DNA from: Ravibacter sp037191015
GTDB taxonomy: Bacteria > Bacteroidota > Bacteroidia > Cytophagales > Spirosomataceae
NCBI GenBank assembly: GCA_037191015.1
Contig: JBBCKD010000027.1
Coordinates: 434,001 to 498,000 of the forward strand
DNA: 64,000 bases
Direction of reading: 5' to 3'
The first letter of the stretch is position 1; each line of letters starts with the position of its first letter. The notes under the pieces are model-generated. The model was not told the origin of the DNA. It saw nothing but the letters and a program-made list of their open reading frames with translations, and did no database searches. A program made the translations under genes and the position numbers. This document shows, piece after piece, positions 40,454-49,727 of the stretch.

Positions 40454-41101
40454 ATGAGCACGAATATAGCGGATATACGCAAAGAATACACCCTTAGAAC
40501 CTTAAACGAGGAAAATGTAGAAAGAAACCCGCTCAACCAGTTCAGATTGTGGTTTCAGGAGGCACTGGATTCGTCCGTAAACGAACCGAACGCCATGCAT
40601 CTCGGCACGCTCGGCAGGAACAATGTTCCTAACGGCCGGATCGTCCTGCTTAAAAGCTGCGATGCGGAAGGGTTTACTTTTTTTACCAATTACCATAGTG
40701 AAAAAGGCATTGAGCTGACAGCGCATCCTTTTGCTTCCCTCACTTTTTTCTGGGCTGAACTGGAACGCCAGGTAAGAGTGCAGGGTACCATATCGCTGGC
40801 CGGCGCAGAAGAATCGGACAGCTATTTCAGGAGCCGGCCGCGGCCAAGCCAGATCGGCGCCTGGGTGTCGGATCAGAGCAGGCCTCTCGGAAACCGCCGC
40901 GAGCTGGAAGAAAAGCAGGAAGAACTGGAACGGAAATTCGAAGGAAAAGAAGTCGAAAGACCTCCTTACTGGGGCGGGTTCAAGGTTAGTCCTTTCAAAA
41001 TTGAATTCTGGCAGGGACGGGCCAGCCGACTGCACGACCGGATCCTCTATACTCTTTCAGAAGCCACGCGTGAGTGGGAAATATCGCGGCTGTCTCCTTA
41101 A
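40454..41101 (+). CDS. pdxH: Pyridoxamine 5'-phosphate oxidase
   Basis: The 215-residue FMN enzyme oxidises pyridoxine- or pyridoxamine-5'-phosphate to PLP. Motifs include NPLNQFRLWFQEAL, AMHLGTLGRNNVPNGRIVLL, FTFFTNYHSEKG, SYFRSRPRPSQIGAWVSDQS and the C-terminal PPYWGGFKVSPFKIEFWQGR with ASRLHDR. Length is typical. Its stop codon overlaps that of bshB1 on the other strand by three bases (TTAA at 41098-41101). Confidence 0.97.
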   Translation: MSTNIADIRKEYTLRTLNEENVERNPLNQFRLWFQEALDSSVNEPNAMHLGTLGRNNVPNGRIVLLKSCDAEGFTFFTNYHSEKGIELTAHPFASLTFFWAELERQVRVQGTISLAGAEESDSYFRSRPRPSQIGAWVSDQSRPLGNRRELEEKQEELERKFEGKEVERPPYWGGFKVSPFKIEFWQGRASRLHDRILYTLSEATREWEISRLSP

Positions 41102-41823
41102 AGGAACGAGCTGAAATCTCTTACACCCAAAGCTCTCGAAGAGGTAAACCCTTCTCCGAAAGCTACTCCTATGGCATGTCCCATCTCCCGGGCCCTGGCT
41201 TTGATAAATTCCAGGAACTCAGGAGAGGAAATATAGCTCTGAGGCTCGTTCTCCCTATATGAAGGCACAAAAAACTGGCTCCTGAATGCCGTAATCGCTT
41301 CTATCTTCCTGTCCATTACTTCGGAAATATCGACTATGAAATCCGGCTTTATATAACGGTCCTGTATGAAGTGAAACACATTCCCCGGACGCCAGGGGTC
41401 CTGGGGCCGTCCTTCTTCGTCGAAAGTCTCTACCATTCTGAGCCCCGAATAAAAACAGGCTTCGGCGATAAGCTCCGAAGCTCGTCCATGGTCGGGGTGC
41501 CGGTCGGTAAAGGCATTCGCAAGCACTATATCAGGCCTGTATTTCCTGATAAAAGGAATGATCTGTTTCTGGTGCGCTTCGTCATTGCGGAAGAAACCGT
41601 CGGCCATGCCCGCATTGTCCCTTATGGCTATTCCCATGATGGCAGCAGCAGCAGCGGCTTCTTCCCGCCTACCCTCCGGCGTTCCCCTTGTTCCGAGCTC
41701 CCCTTTCGTGAGATCGAGTATGCCTGCTTTCTTTCCTTTTAACACGGATACCATCAAAGCGCCGGAGCAACCGAGCTCGACATCATCAGGATGGACGGCG
41801 ATTGCCAGTATATCTAATTTCAT
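41098..41823 (-). CDS. bshB1: N-acetylglucosaminyl-malate deacetylase (bacillithiol synthesis)
   Basis: The 241-residue PIG-L/LmbE-fold enzyme deacetylates GlcNAc-malate, the second step of bacillithiol synthesis. The zinc motif AVHPDDVELGCSGAL (His-x-Asp-Asp), KGELGTRGTPEGR, and FTDRHPDHGRASEL are typical of BshB1. Start ATG 41823 follows family alignment; 19 more codons are open upstream. Bacillithiol as main low-molecular-weight thiol is common in Cytophagales. bshA and bshC are not in the window. It shares stop-codon bases with pdxH. Confidence 0.93.
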   Translation of the reverse strand: MKLDILAIAVHPDDVELGCSGALMVSVLKGKKAGILDLTKGELGTRGTPEGRREEAAAAAAIMGIAIRDNAGMADGFFRNDEAHQKQIIPFIRKYRPDIVLANAFTDRHPDHGRASELIAEACFYSGLRMVETFDEEGRPQDPWRPGNVFHFIQDRYIKPDFIVDISEVMDRKIEAITAFRSQFFVPSYRENEPQSYISSPEFLEFIKARAREMGHAIGVAFGEGFTSSRALGVRDFSSFL

Positions 41824-41887
41824 AGTACTTCCGTAATCTGATAATCCAATCTGTAAGACGGGCGACGGAAAATTACCCAAAAAGGCG

Positions 41888-42985
41888 CTAACGTACCCTC
41901 AGCCTCTGCCCGATCCTTAACGTAGACCTTACGCTCAGCTTGTTCATCCTGGCGATGGTCGTAGCCGTCGTTCCATATTTCCTGGCGATAGACGACAGCG
42001 TCTCTCCCGAACGGATCTTATGCCATACCGCCGATTTATATGCGGGGGCCTGATCTCCGGATTCAAACTCGCTCTTGTAGCTGCGGCCGCCCCGCCTGTA
42101 ATCCCATACCGATTTGGTCAGTTCAAACTCCCGGGACTTCGCAGCCGGGACAGACCAGTCGAAGATATGCCGCGGGTCGAAAGGATTGCCTTCGTAGCGT
42201 ATTTCGAAGTGAAGATGCGGACCGGTACTGCGACCGGTACTGCCTCCGAGCCCGATGACGTCGCCGGCCTTTACTACCAGTCCCGACTCGGCAAGCGGCT
42301 TGGACATGTGCCCGTAAAGCGTTTCAAGACCATTATAATGACGGACCACCACAAACCTTCCGTAGCCTCTTCCGTCGACGCCCACAACCCGTACCATGCC
42401 GTCGAATACACTGGTGATGGTATCGCCCGTATTCAGGTTCAGGTCTGTACCGGTATGATTTCTCCCCCAGCGAAGCCCGAACTGGGAGGTAGGCCGGATC
42501 TCGCGAAGCGGCATGGCCACATCCCTGCCCTCCTCTTCATTATATAGATCAAGGACTATACTCTCGTCAAATTCGAGGGGATTGATGTTGTAAGGGTTTA
42601 TATTCCTTTCGTCCCAGATCACGAAATATTCCGCGACCTTGACCATATCATCACCTACCTGCATCGAATCGGTCACTTCCGTTACCGTCAGCTCGATCGG
42701 CAGCATCTCGTCCGGATCCTCGTTCACCACCGGGTTGACCGGTTTTACCGGCTCAAACTGGCTTTGAAACTGGATATTTGAAGTCTGAATTTCAAATTCT
42801 TCCGTTTCGTCCTTTGTATCCTTTTTCGGGGTATCAGGGGTCTTTGTAGTACCCTGATTGATCCTGGGCGCCTGCTTCACCCTACCTCTTTCCTGTCCTG
42901 CCGCTTCGAAAACGGTCAGAAAAAAAAATAAGGCCGGGAGAAAAGCAAGTCTTACCAGATGTCTAACAGTGGTCAATCTTTTCAT
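41888..42985 (-). CDS. M23-family peptidoglycan hydrolase with LysM
   Basis: The 365-residue exported protein has a signal peptide (HLVRLAFLPALFFFLTVFEAAGQ), a charged Thr/Lys/Pro-rich linker, an M23 (LytM) domain with GRNHTGTDLNL (His and Asp ligands) and STGRSTGPHLHFEIRYEG (HxH), and a C-terminal LysM (IRSGETLSSIARKYGTTATT ... LRIGQRLRVR). It probably cleaves or binds peptidoglycan cross-links during growth or division in the periplasm. All zinc ligands look intact. It follows trxB on the same strand (88-base gap). Confidence 0.92.
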   Translation of the reverse strand: MKRLTTVRHLVRLAFLPALFFFLTVFEAAGQERGRVKQAPRINQGTTKTPDTPKKDTKDETEEFEIQTSNIQFQSQFEPVKPVNPVVNEDPDEMLPIELTVTEVTDSMQVGDDMVKVAEYFVIWDERNINPYNINPLEFDESIVLDLYNEEEGRDVAMPLREIRPTSQFGLRWGRNHTGTDLNLNTGDTITSVFDGMVRVVGVDGRGYGRFVVVRHYNGLETLYGHMSKPLAESGLVVKAGDVIGLGGSTGRSTGPHLHFEIRYEGNPFDPRHIFDWSVPAAKSREFELTKSVWDYRRGGRSYKSEFESGDQAPAYKSAVWHKIRSGETLSSIARKYGTTATTIARMNKLSVRSTLRIGQRLRVR

Positions 42986-43073
42986 AACATGAATTGTCGC
43001 CCTTTCGCCAAATCTCAAAACCGGCGGCCAGGGGGGCCCGACAGTAAAGAGCGCCAAAATAATTCACTCCGGG

Positions 43074-44027
43074 TTAAGCCTGATCCAGCAATTCTGCCTC
43101 TTTCTCTACTAAAAATCGTTCTGCATCCAATGCAGCCATACAACCGGTACCGGCAGCCGTTACAGCCTGGCGGTATACATTGTCCTGTGCATCACCGCAG
43201 GCAAATACGCCTTCGATATTAGTCCTGGTTGAGCCCGGTACCGTTCTGATGTACCCGTGGCTATCCAGCTCCAGGAAGCCTTCAAAGATATCGGTATTGG
43301 GCTTATGGCCTATAGCGACAAAAAAGCCGGTTACATTCAACGTGCGCTGCTCGCCACTGATATTATTCCTGATGACAACACCTTCCAGCGTATCTTCTCC
43401 TATCAGATCCACTGCTTCCGTATTCCACAACACCTCCACGTTCTCAAGGGAAAACAGCCGCTTCTGCATGATCCTGGAAGCTCTGAGCTCATCCCTTCTC
43501 ACCAACAGGTAGACCCTGGCGCATAATTTGGCAAGATAAGAAGCCTCTTCCAGCGCAGTATCTCCTCCTCCGACCACCACAACTTCCTGTTTCCTGAAAA
43601 AGAACCCGTCACAAACGGCGCACGCGGAAACTCCTTTTCCGTTCAGCCGCTCTTCGGCAGGAAGCCCCAGCCACTTGGCCGAGGCGCCGGTAGCAATGAT
43701 CACCGCTTTCGCTTCTATTTCTTTCCTCCCGTCGACCGTCACCAGGTGAGGATAGCCGGAAAAATCGACCGATGTAACCAGGCCGTACCTGATATCGGTT
43801 TCAAATCTCCTGGCCTGTTTTTCAAACTCCATCATCATCTGGGGGCCTTCGATCCCGTCGGGATATCCCGGGTAATTCTCGACATCAGTAGTGATGGTCA
43901 GCTGCCCGCCGGGTTGCCCTCCCTGGTATAAAACGGGTTTCATTCCCGCTCTGGCTGCATAAATCGCAGCCGTATAACCGGCCGGACCGGAACCGATAAT
44001 CAAGCAATCTATTACTTCTCTGGACAT
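43074..44027 (-). CDS. trxB: Thioredoxin reductase
   Basis: The 317-residue flavoprotein reduces thioredoxin with NADPH. It has the FAD-binding GSGPAGYTAAIYAARAG, the redox disulfide in SACAVCDGFFF (C-A-V-C), the NADPH-binding VVGGGDTALEEASYL and the FAD-closing VFACGDAQDNVYRQAVTAAGTG. The start is ATG 44027 from the conserved MSREVIDCLIIG; a long unsupported extension of the frame exists upstream. It lies 147 bases after the OmpA gene's stop. Length and motifs are normal. Confidence 0.97.
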   Translation of the reverse strand: MSREVIDCLIIGSGPAGYTAAIYAARAGMKPVLYQGGQPGGQLTITTDVENYPGYPDGIEGPQMMMEFEKQARRFETDIRYGLVTSVDFSGYPHLVTVDGRKEIEAKAVIIATGASAKWLGLPAEERLNGKGVSACAVCDGFFFRKQEVVVVGGGDTALEEASYLAKLCARVYLLVRRDELRASRIMQKRLFSLENVEVLWNTEAVDLIGEDTLEGVVIRNNISGEQRTLNVTGFFVAIGHKPNTDIFEGFLELDSHGYIRTVPGSTRTNIEGVFACGDAQDNVYRQAVTAAGTGCMAALDAERFLVEKEAELLDQA

Positions 44028-44174
44028 TAATATCAGAATATTGGGTACAATATTATTAGGTAATTTCAAAAGAGCAACCTCAACCTGTTTCCGGAGAATT
44101 TGCACGTCGTCTTTTAAACTGACAACATAAACCTGCGCAAAAGTGTGCCTTTTTGTAAAAAAAAGCAACTGGAC

Positions 44175-46082
44175 TTACAGAATACGCCATTCTATTCTCC
44201 TGTTTATGCTCCGGTTTTCTTCGCTGCTGTTGGGTACCCTGGGCCTGCTTTCTCCATATCCTTTATGTTGAAGCCTCGCCGAAGATATCCCTTTGTCAGC
44301 CAGGTATCCGACCACTGACTCCGCCCTCTTCTCCGATAATTTCAGGTTGTCGTCATCAGATCCGACGTCGTCCGTATGGCCCGATACCTCAATGGAAAGA
44401 TTCCTGTTTTCATTCAGGAAGGTAACCAGCTTATCGAGCTCCAGCTTTGATTTCTCGCTCAGGTTGAAATCGCCGGTTTCAAAATAGACATTGGTCAACA
44501 CCTCCGCCTTATCTTTTTTGGCCTTTTCCACCAGGATATCCTTTCTTACGGCTGCATCTTTATCGGTTATGTCAAAAGACATGCTTTTAAAAAGATAGCC
44601 GCTGCTTTCCACATACAGTGCATAATGACTGTCCTTGTTCACTACCGCCAGGAATTCGCCTGTACTTTCATCGGACGTAAAACCGGATACAAGCTGGCGT
44701 GTGACCAGGTCATACAGCTTAATCCGGGCTTTCACAGGGGTGTGGGTTTCGCTGTCCAGAACCCGGCCTTTCACATAACGGCTTGAGACAAAAAGCTTCT
44801 GAAGCTTATCCGGGATCTCGAAATGATACAACCTGGAAAAACGCCCTTTTCCCGGTTCCGACCGGTCTTCGGTATAGTAGGCCGTCTTGCCGTCGGCAGT
44901 AATGAAAAGCCCCACCTGGTCGGCATTATTGTTGATAGGATAGCCCAGGTTGACGGGTTTGCCCGATACGCCTTCCGCTACATCCGCCATAAAAATATCA
45001 AACCCGCCCATTCCGGGCAGACCTTTTGAAGCATAAAAGAGGGTGGTCCCGTTTGCATGGATAAAAGGGGCATTTTCGTCATCAGGCGTATTGATCCCGG
45101 CGCCCAGGTTAACGGGCTCGCCCCATTCTCCTTTTTCATTTTTGACCGATTTCCATACATCCGACTTACCGGCTCCGCCGGGGCGGTCGGAGGCAAAATA
45201 CAGGACGCTCCCGTCGGCCGATAAGGAAGGCTGCGACTCCCAATGTCTTGAGTTAACCGGCTCGCTTATATTTTCCGGCCTCGACCAGATGCCGTTTTTC
45301 AGATAGCTTATGTACAAGTCACAACTGCCCAGTCCGTCGTTGCGGTTACAGGCAGTAAAAACAAGGGTATGGCCATCGGCCGACACCGTGCAGGTCCCTT
45401 CGTTACCTGATGTATTGATATTGTCCGAGATGGAGACAGGTACCGACCAGGAGCCTTTTTCCCAGGTGGCAATAAATATATCTTCGTTGCCTCCGCGATC
45501 AAGCGCGGTAAAGATCAGCTTTTCCCGATCGGCAGTCAGTACCGGGAAGAATTGCAGCTGAAGACGGTTAACCGTGTCGCTCAGCACCTCAGTATGGATG
45601 TCGAGCGGGTTCTCCAGGGCTTTCAGGGCAAACCTGGCTGACTCGAGCTGACGTTCGGCGAGTTTCGACAGGTTATTGCTTTTCTGTCCGCCGAGAATAT
45701 CCAGGACTTTCTGCCAATAGCCTGCAGCGGCCTGGTAGTCCTCTCTTTCCTGGGCTTTTTTTCCCAGCCACTGGTAAGCTGCAAGCATTTCCTTCGAGTC
45801 GGGAGCTAACGCCACGGCCTTTTCATAGTGCTGTTTTACCAGGTCTTGCTGCCTGTTCCATTCATATATCTGGGCAAGCCTCAGATGCGGCAGGACATAC
45901 TTCGGCTCAACCTCCGCAAGCTGCCTGTACAACTCACGGGCTTTCTCCAGGTCGCGCGCTTCCCAGGCCCTGGAAGCCTTTTCCTCAAGATCTCTGCCTT
46001 TCCGGCTCAGCTGTATACCCTGGGCCAGGGCCCCGCTGAGCGCGATCAGCCATATTCCGAAGCATATCAATGAATTACGCAT
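44175..46082 (-). CDS. OmpA-family protein with TPR and PD40 propeller
   Basis: The 635-residue protein has a signal peptide (CFGIWLIALSGALAQG), TPR-like helices (ARDLEKARELYRQLAEVEP, about residues 35-150), a PD40/WD40-like propeller (PSLSADGSVLYFASDRPGG and similar SADG...FTA repeats, residues ~190-410), a CNA-B-like beta domain (GRVLDSETHTPVKARIKLYD), and a C-terminal OmpA domain (VYFETGDFNLSEKSKLELD, VSGHTDDVGSDDDN) that binds peptidoglycan. It links the outer membrane to the wall; similar proteins occur near type 9 secretion or gliding genes. Its ATG shares a base with the queE stop (TGATG). Confidence 0.92.
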   Translation of the reverse strand: MRNSLICFGIWLIALSGALAQGIQLSRKGRDLEEKASRAWEARDLEKARELYRQLAEVEPKYVLPHLRLAQIYEWNRQQDLVKQHYEKAVALAPDSKEMLAAYQWLGKKAQEREDYQAAAGYWQKVLDILGGQKSNNLSKLAERQLESARFALKALENPLDIHTEVLSDTVNRLQLQFFPVLTADREKLIFTALDRGGNEDIFIATWEKGSWSVPVSISDNINTSGNEGTCTVSADGHTLVFTACNRNDGLGSCDLYISYLKNGIWSRPENISEPVNSRHWESQPSLSADGSVLYFASDRPGGAGKSDVWKSVKNEKGEWGEPVNLGAGINTPDDENAPFIHANGTTLFYASKGLPGMGGFDIFMADVAEGVSGKPVNLGYPINNNADQVGLFITADGKTAYYTEDRSEPGKGRFSRLYHFEIPDKLQKLFVSSRYVKGRVLDSETHTPVKARIKLYDLVTRQLVSGFTSDESTGEFLAVVNKDSHYALYVESSGYLFKSMSFDITDKDAAVRKDILVEKAKKDKAEVLTNVYFETGDFNLSEKSKLELDKLVTFLNENRNLSIEVSGHTDDVGSDDDNLKLSEKRAESVVGYLADKGISSARLQHKGYGESRPRVPNSSEENRSINRRIEWRIL

Positions 46083-46708
46083 CAGGGTATATTCATATAT
46101 TTATGAGTCTGCAGCGACATGCGCCAGCGCGGGTTTTTCATAATGTAATCAATTACCTGTCCCATCATCTGCTCCCTTCTGCTCCATTCCACCTGTAAGA
46201 TTAAATGGCAGTCATCCGAAACCTTCTGCGCATGATGCTCCGCGAATTCAAAATCACTTTTATTGAAAATGATCACTTTGAGCTCATCGGCTGCTTCATA
46301 GATCCCCGGATGCGGCTCTTTGAATTTCTTTGGCGAAAAACATATCCAATCCCACTTTCCCGACAGAGGATACACTCCTGAGGTCTCTATATTGGTCCGG
46401 AACCCTTCACTCCGCAAACGAAAAGTAAGCTCTCCCAGGTCGTACATGAGCGGTTCTCCACCAGTAATAACTGCCAAACGTCCCGGATATTGTAAGGCCT
46501 CGCTCACAATTTGCCCGACATGCAATTTCGGGTGGATAACCGCATCCCACGATTCTTTCACATCGCACCAGTGGCAACCTACGTCGCATCCGCCCAGGCG
46601 AATGAAATAGGCTGCACGGCCGTTATGCATTCCTTCCCCCTGCAGGGTATAAAATGCCTCCATAACCGGCAACAAAACCTCTTCCTTAATTTCTGTATTA
46701 TCGTTCAT
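46082..46708 (-). CDS. queE: 7-carboxy-7-deazaguanine synthase
   Basis: The 208-residue radical SAM enzyme makes 7-carboxy-7-deazaguanine, a queuosine precursor. The cluster motif GCDVGCHWCDVKESWD gives Cys-x3-Cys-x2-Cys as in QueE. YTLQGEGMHNGRAAYFIRLG, the GGEP motif (ITGGEPLMYD) and TSGVYPLSG support the call. queC and queD are not in the window. The stop overlaps the OmpA gene start by one base (TGATG), so translation may be coupled. Three palindromes lie just upstream. Confidence 0.93.
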   Translation of the reverse strand: MNDNTEIKEEVLLPVMEAFYTLQGEGMHNGRAAYFIRLGGCDVGCHWCDVKESWDAVIHPKLHVGQIVSEALQYPGRLAVITGGEPLMYDLGELTFRLRSEGFRTNIETSGVYPLSGKWDWICFSPKKFKEPHPGIYEAADELKVIIFNKSDFEFAEHHAQKVSDDCHLILQVEWSRREQMMGQVIDYIMKNPRWRMSLQTHKYMNIP

Positions 46709-47055
46709 CCCGGTGTCCGCGTATACGCACGCGGTGGTGTATTGGCGCCTCTTCGAGGCTGGTTTTAAAGTTTTTTACCCGGTAGCTACCGGGGTGTTCC
46801 TGTTTTCTTTGCAAAATTAGTGAAAAGACCTTTACAACCCTTTCCCCGCAAAAATCCTACCTGCGCCTATTACAATTGTTCATTTGTTCCTAGCTTTGAC
46901 ATTTGATGACCGTGAACGCATTGTTAAACCTGTGGAAAATTTCCTGCGGTTTTCTTCCCGGATGTCAGGTGGCCGCCAAAGGCGACATAACGAAGGTTTC
47001 GGGACTGCAAGTCCCGAAGAGCACGGTACCACATTATCATTAGTCTCTATTATAA
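46709..47055. repeat. 347-base intergenic region with five palindromes
   Basis: It separates divergent queE and the HAD gene. CCGCGT/ACGCGG (46717-46734), GCCTCTTCGAGGC (46747-46759) and CCCGGTAGCTACCGGG (46778-46793) lie close together. CGCC-AAA-GGCG (46974-46984) and TTCGGGACT-GCA-AGTCCCGAA arms (46998-47018) lie near the HAD start. They are of unrelated sequence. REP-type repeats are the best guess. No gene. Confidence 0.6.
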
Positions 47056-47685
47056 ATGAAAAATAATATTAAGAACATCATTTTTGACCTGGGAGATGTT
47101 ATTCTCAATATAGATATTCCTAAAACAGTGCGTGCCTTTGCGGAGTTGAGCGGTCATTCCGATCAGCACCTGCACAAGGTTTTCGCAGAAAATGAACTAT
47201 TCAGGAAATTTGAGACCGGGAATCTATCCGAGGAAGGCTTCCGGAACCTGGTCCGGGAAATCCTGGAAATGCCCTACCTGGCCGATACCGATATCGACGA
47301 TGCCTGGAACGCGCTGCTCCTGGACATCCCGCCTGCAAGGATCGGGCTTTTGAAAAGCCTGGCCGACCGGTACCAGCTGTATCTTCTCAGCAACACGAGC
47401 AGCATTCACATTTCCAAAGTCAACCAGATCCTGCACACGACTTCCGGTATCGGGAACCTGCAGCACCTGTTCAGCAAGGTATACCTTTCCTATGAAATGG
47501 GCATTATGAAGCCTGATCCGCAGATTTACCTGAACGTGCTCGAGGATGCCGGGATAGAAGCGGGCCAAACGCTGTTTCTCGACGACAACCAGGCTAATGT
47601 CGAGGCCGCCGGAAAACTGGGAATCCATATCATACATGTACAGAAGCCAACTACCATTCTAGAATACCTGTCTCTTTATGTCTGA
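47056..47685 (+). CDS. HAD-superfamily hydrolase (phosphatase-like)
   Basis: The 209-residue protein has HAD motif I (IIFDLGDVILNI, with Gly in the middle as in many phosphatases), motif II (LYLLSNTSS), the lysine/motif III (MKPDPQIYLNVL) and motif IV (LFLDDNQANVEAA). The helical cap between motifs I and II is the short four-helix type of subfamily I. It hydrolyses a small phosphate ester, substrate unknown, in the cytoplasm. Its 3' end overlaps the site-2 protease gene by 8 bases, suggesting one operon. Confidence 0.9.
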   Translation: MKNNIKNIIFDLGDVILNIDIPKTVRAFAELSGHSDQHLHKVFAENELFRKFETGNLSEEGFRNLVREILEMPYLADTDIDDAWNALLLDIPPARIGLLKSLADRYQLYLLSNTSSIHISKVNQILHTTSGIGNLQHLFSKVYLSYEMGIMKPDPQIYLNVLEDAGIEAGQTLFLDDNQANVEAAGKLGIHIIHVQKPTTILEYLSLYV

Positions 47686-48817
47686 AAATAACCGTACGCT
47701 TTCCATCCAGCTTTTATTACTTGTCATTACCCTTATCACAACAACGCTCGCAGGGGCGGAGTGGATGTTCGGGAATCTTTTCGTATTCGTTGAAAAACGG
47801 CTGGGATGGGAGGAGTTCCTCCAGGGTTTCCATTTTTCGATCCCGTTCCTGGGCGTGCTGACCATTCACGAGTTCGGGCATTATTTTGTAGCGCGCAGGC
47901 ACCGGGTGAGAGTTTCGCTCCCTTACTACATCCCGCTATGGTTCGGGATCTCTCCCAGCATAGGCACCCTGGGCGCCTTTATCAGGATAAAAGACGTCGT
48001 CCAGTCCAGGATCAAATTTTTTGATATCGGGATAGCCGGGCCCCTGGCCGGATTTGCAGCCGCTCTGGGCGTGCTCTGGTACGGGTTTACCCATCTGCCT
48101 CCTCCCGAACATATTTTCACTATACACCCGGAGTATCTGGAGCATGGCCTGAATTACCCTTATTTCGTATATGAAAACCCGGCCGGAAACATCGCGCTGG
48201 GCGACAATATCCTCTTCTGGTTTTTCAAGACCTACGTTGCAGACCCGGAGCTGGTACCCCACCGTTTTGAAATCATTCACTACCCCTATCTTTTTGCCGG
48301 CTACCTGGCCCTGTTTTTCACTTCCCTCAACCTTTTGCCGCTCGGCCAGCTCGACGGCGGGCATATCCTGTACGGTATGATCGGCAAAAAATGGTTCGAC
48401 AACGTAGTACCCGCGCTGTTTATCCTTTTTGTAGCTTACTCCGGCCTCGGGCTGTATACACTGTCGGATTTCGCGGGGATGCCGGATTCGGAATTTTACG
48501 CGGCGCTTTTTTCGCTGACTATCTATGCCGGCTTCCTGTTTATCTGCTTCAGGAAAATTTTTGAAAACCCGCTGAACGCCGTTATCGTAAGCCTCGTCAT
48601 CGTGCTGCTGCAGCTGGGACTTTCCTATTTCAGGCCCGACTGGACAGGTTATCCGGGCTTCCTGTTCTTTCTTTTTATACTGGGACGGTTCCTGGGCATT
48701 ACGCACCCCGAAACCACCGATAACAGGCCGCTGGGCGCCGGGCGCTTTATCCTCGGTGTGGTAGCGCTTGCCGTATTCGTTTTATGTTTCAGCCCTAAAC
48801 CGTTCGTGATGCTCTGA
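47678..48817 (+). CDS. Site-2 protease family intramembrane metalloprotease (M50)
   Basis: The 379-residue membrane protein carries the zinc site HEFGH (residues 64-68, in TIHEFGHYFVARRH) and the third ligand in LNLLPLGQLDGGHILY (NxxPxxxxDG). About eight membrane segments are seen, plus a loop before the third ligand. Such proteases cut membrane-bound regulators or peptides; the large soluble insert of RseP is missing, as is a PDZ domain. It starts within the HAD gene's end and overlaps the MTHFR-like gene tail-to-tail by 23 bases. Substrate unknown. Confidence 0.93.
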   Translation: MSENNRTLSIQLLLLVITLITTTLAGAEWMFGNLFVFVEKRLGWEEFLQGFHFSIPFLGVLTIHEFGHYFVARRHRVRVSLPYYIPLWFGISPSIGTLGAFIRIKDVVQSRIKFFDIGIAGPLAGFAAALGVLWYGFTHLPPPEHIFTIHPEYLEHGLNYPYFVYENPAGNIALGDNILFWFFKTYVADPELVPHRFEIIHYPYLFAGYLALFFTSLNLLPLGQLDGGHILYGMIGKKWFDNVVPALFILFVAYSGLGLYTLSDFAGMPDSEFYAALFSLTIYAGFLFICFRKIFENPLNAVIVSLVIVLLQLGLSYFRPDWTGYPGFLFFLFILGRFLGITHPETTDNRPLGAGRFILGVVALAVFVLCFSPKPFVML

Positions 48818-49727
48818 AGGGCTTATCCCTTATATACCTCACCAATTCCAGGGAGGCTTCGATCTCGTCTTTCCTGATCGCTACGCTTTCTACGTTAAAG
48901 CCGATCGGAACACAAAGCGAAGAGGCGTAGCTTATCAGCTCATCTACGATATGCCTGCATGCTTCAACCGAGCGTCCGAGCATATCGGGCGACATTTCGA
49001 GCTCTTTTCGGAGCGATTCCGGGATCTCGATCCCAAGCCATTCCATAAAGTGCAGGGTTTTCAGGGATCCGCATGGCGTAATCGTAAAGATAATGGGCAC
49101 CGGCTTTTCTCCCGTCCGATCCAGCAGCTTGCAGTAGTCTGTCAGAAAAACCAGCGCATTCCGGACATTGTATACGCATTGAGAGATAAAAAAGCGACAG
49201 CCGGCCAGGGTTTTGGAAGCTACGCGCAGGTGCTCGTCGGCATTCCTGGCGTGCCGTTCAGGAATGGTCACTCCTCCCATCAGGACGGGGTTGTTGAGCT
49301 TTCTTTTCAGGTTATATGCGTCGTGAAGCGACAGGCTGGCAGCGCTTTGCCGGGAGGGCGAACCTACCAATACCATCAGGTCGAGATCAGCGCCCTGAAG
49401 ACGAAGCCAGTCGGTGAATGTCTCAGGCGTGTACCTCCCTACCCCGTTATAGATGATCCGGGGCAGGTTCAGGCTTCCCAGGTATTCCCGGCTATAGGTC
49501 CAGGGATCGATTGTCTCCATAAAAGGAAACGGTCTTGGCAGGGAATTGCGCGACGACTCGTCCTGGATGTCGTAAAGAACTAGGCCGTCTATGTTCAGGC
49601 TCTCTATCCTCCTGAGCTGCCGGTCGGCTATCTCCCTGATCTTCTCCGGGGCGTGGCCGGATTTGGGCGGAGTAATCCCGTATAATAAGATACCCGACTC
49701 ATTGTTTTCAAGCTTTGACCGTAACAT
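48795..49727 (-). CDS. Methylenetetrahydrofolate reductase-like TIM-barrel protein
   Basis: The 310-residue protein fits the FAD-dependent MTHFR barrel: LYGITPPKSGH at the start (strand 1), DGLVLYDIQDES, MVLVGSPSRQ, GGVTIPERH and FTITPCGS in late strands, and GFNVESVAIRKDEIEASLEL at the end. It differs clearly from classic MetF in loop composition (no ITQ..F or PI-x-PI segments seen). It could reduce methylene-THF or act on another substrate. It stands alone, divergent from the metal-chelate importer and overlapping the protease gene at the other end. Confidence 0.7.
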   Translation of the reverse strand: MLRSKLENNESGILLYGITPPKSGHAPEKIREIADRQLRRIESLNIDGLVLYDIQDESSRNSLPRPFPFMETIDPWTYSREYLGSLNLPRIIYNGVGRYTPETFTDWLRLQGADLDLMVLVGSPSRQSAASLSLHDAYNLKRKLNNPVLMGGVTIPERHARNADEHLRVASKTLAGCRFFISQCVYNVRNALVFLTDYCKLLDRTGEKPVPIIFTITPCGSLKTLHFMEWLGIEIPESLRKELEMSPDMLGRSVEACRHIVDELISYASSLCVPIGFNVESVAIRKDEIEASLELVRYIRDKPFRASRTV

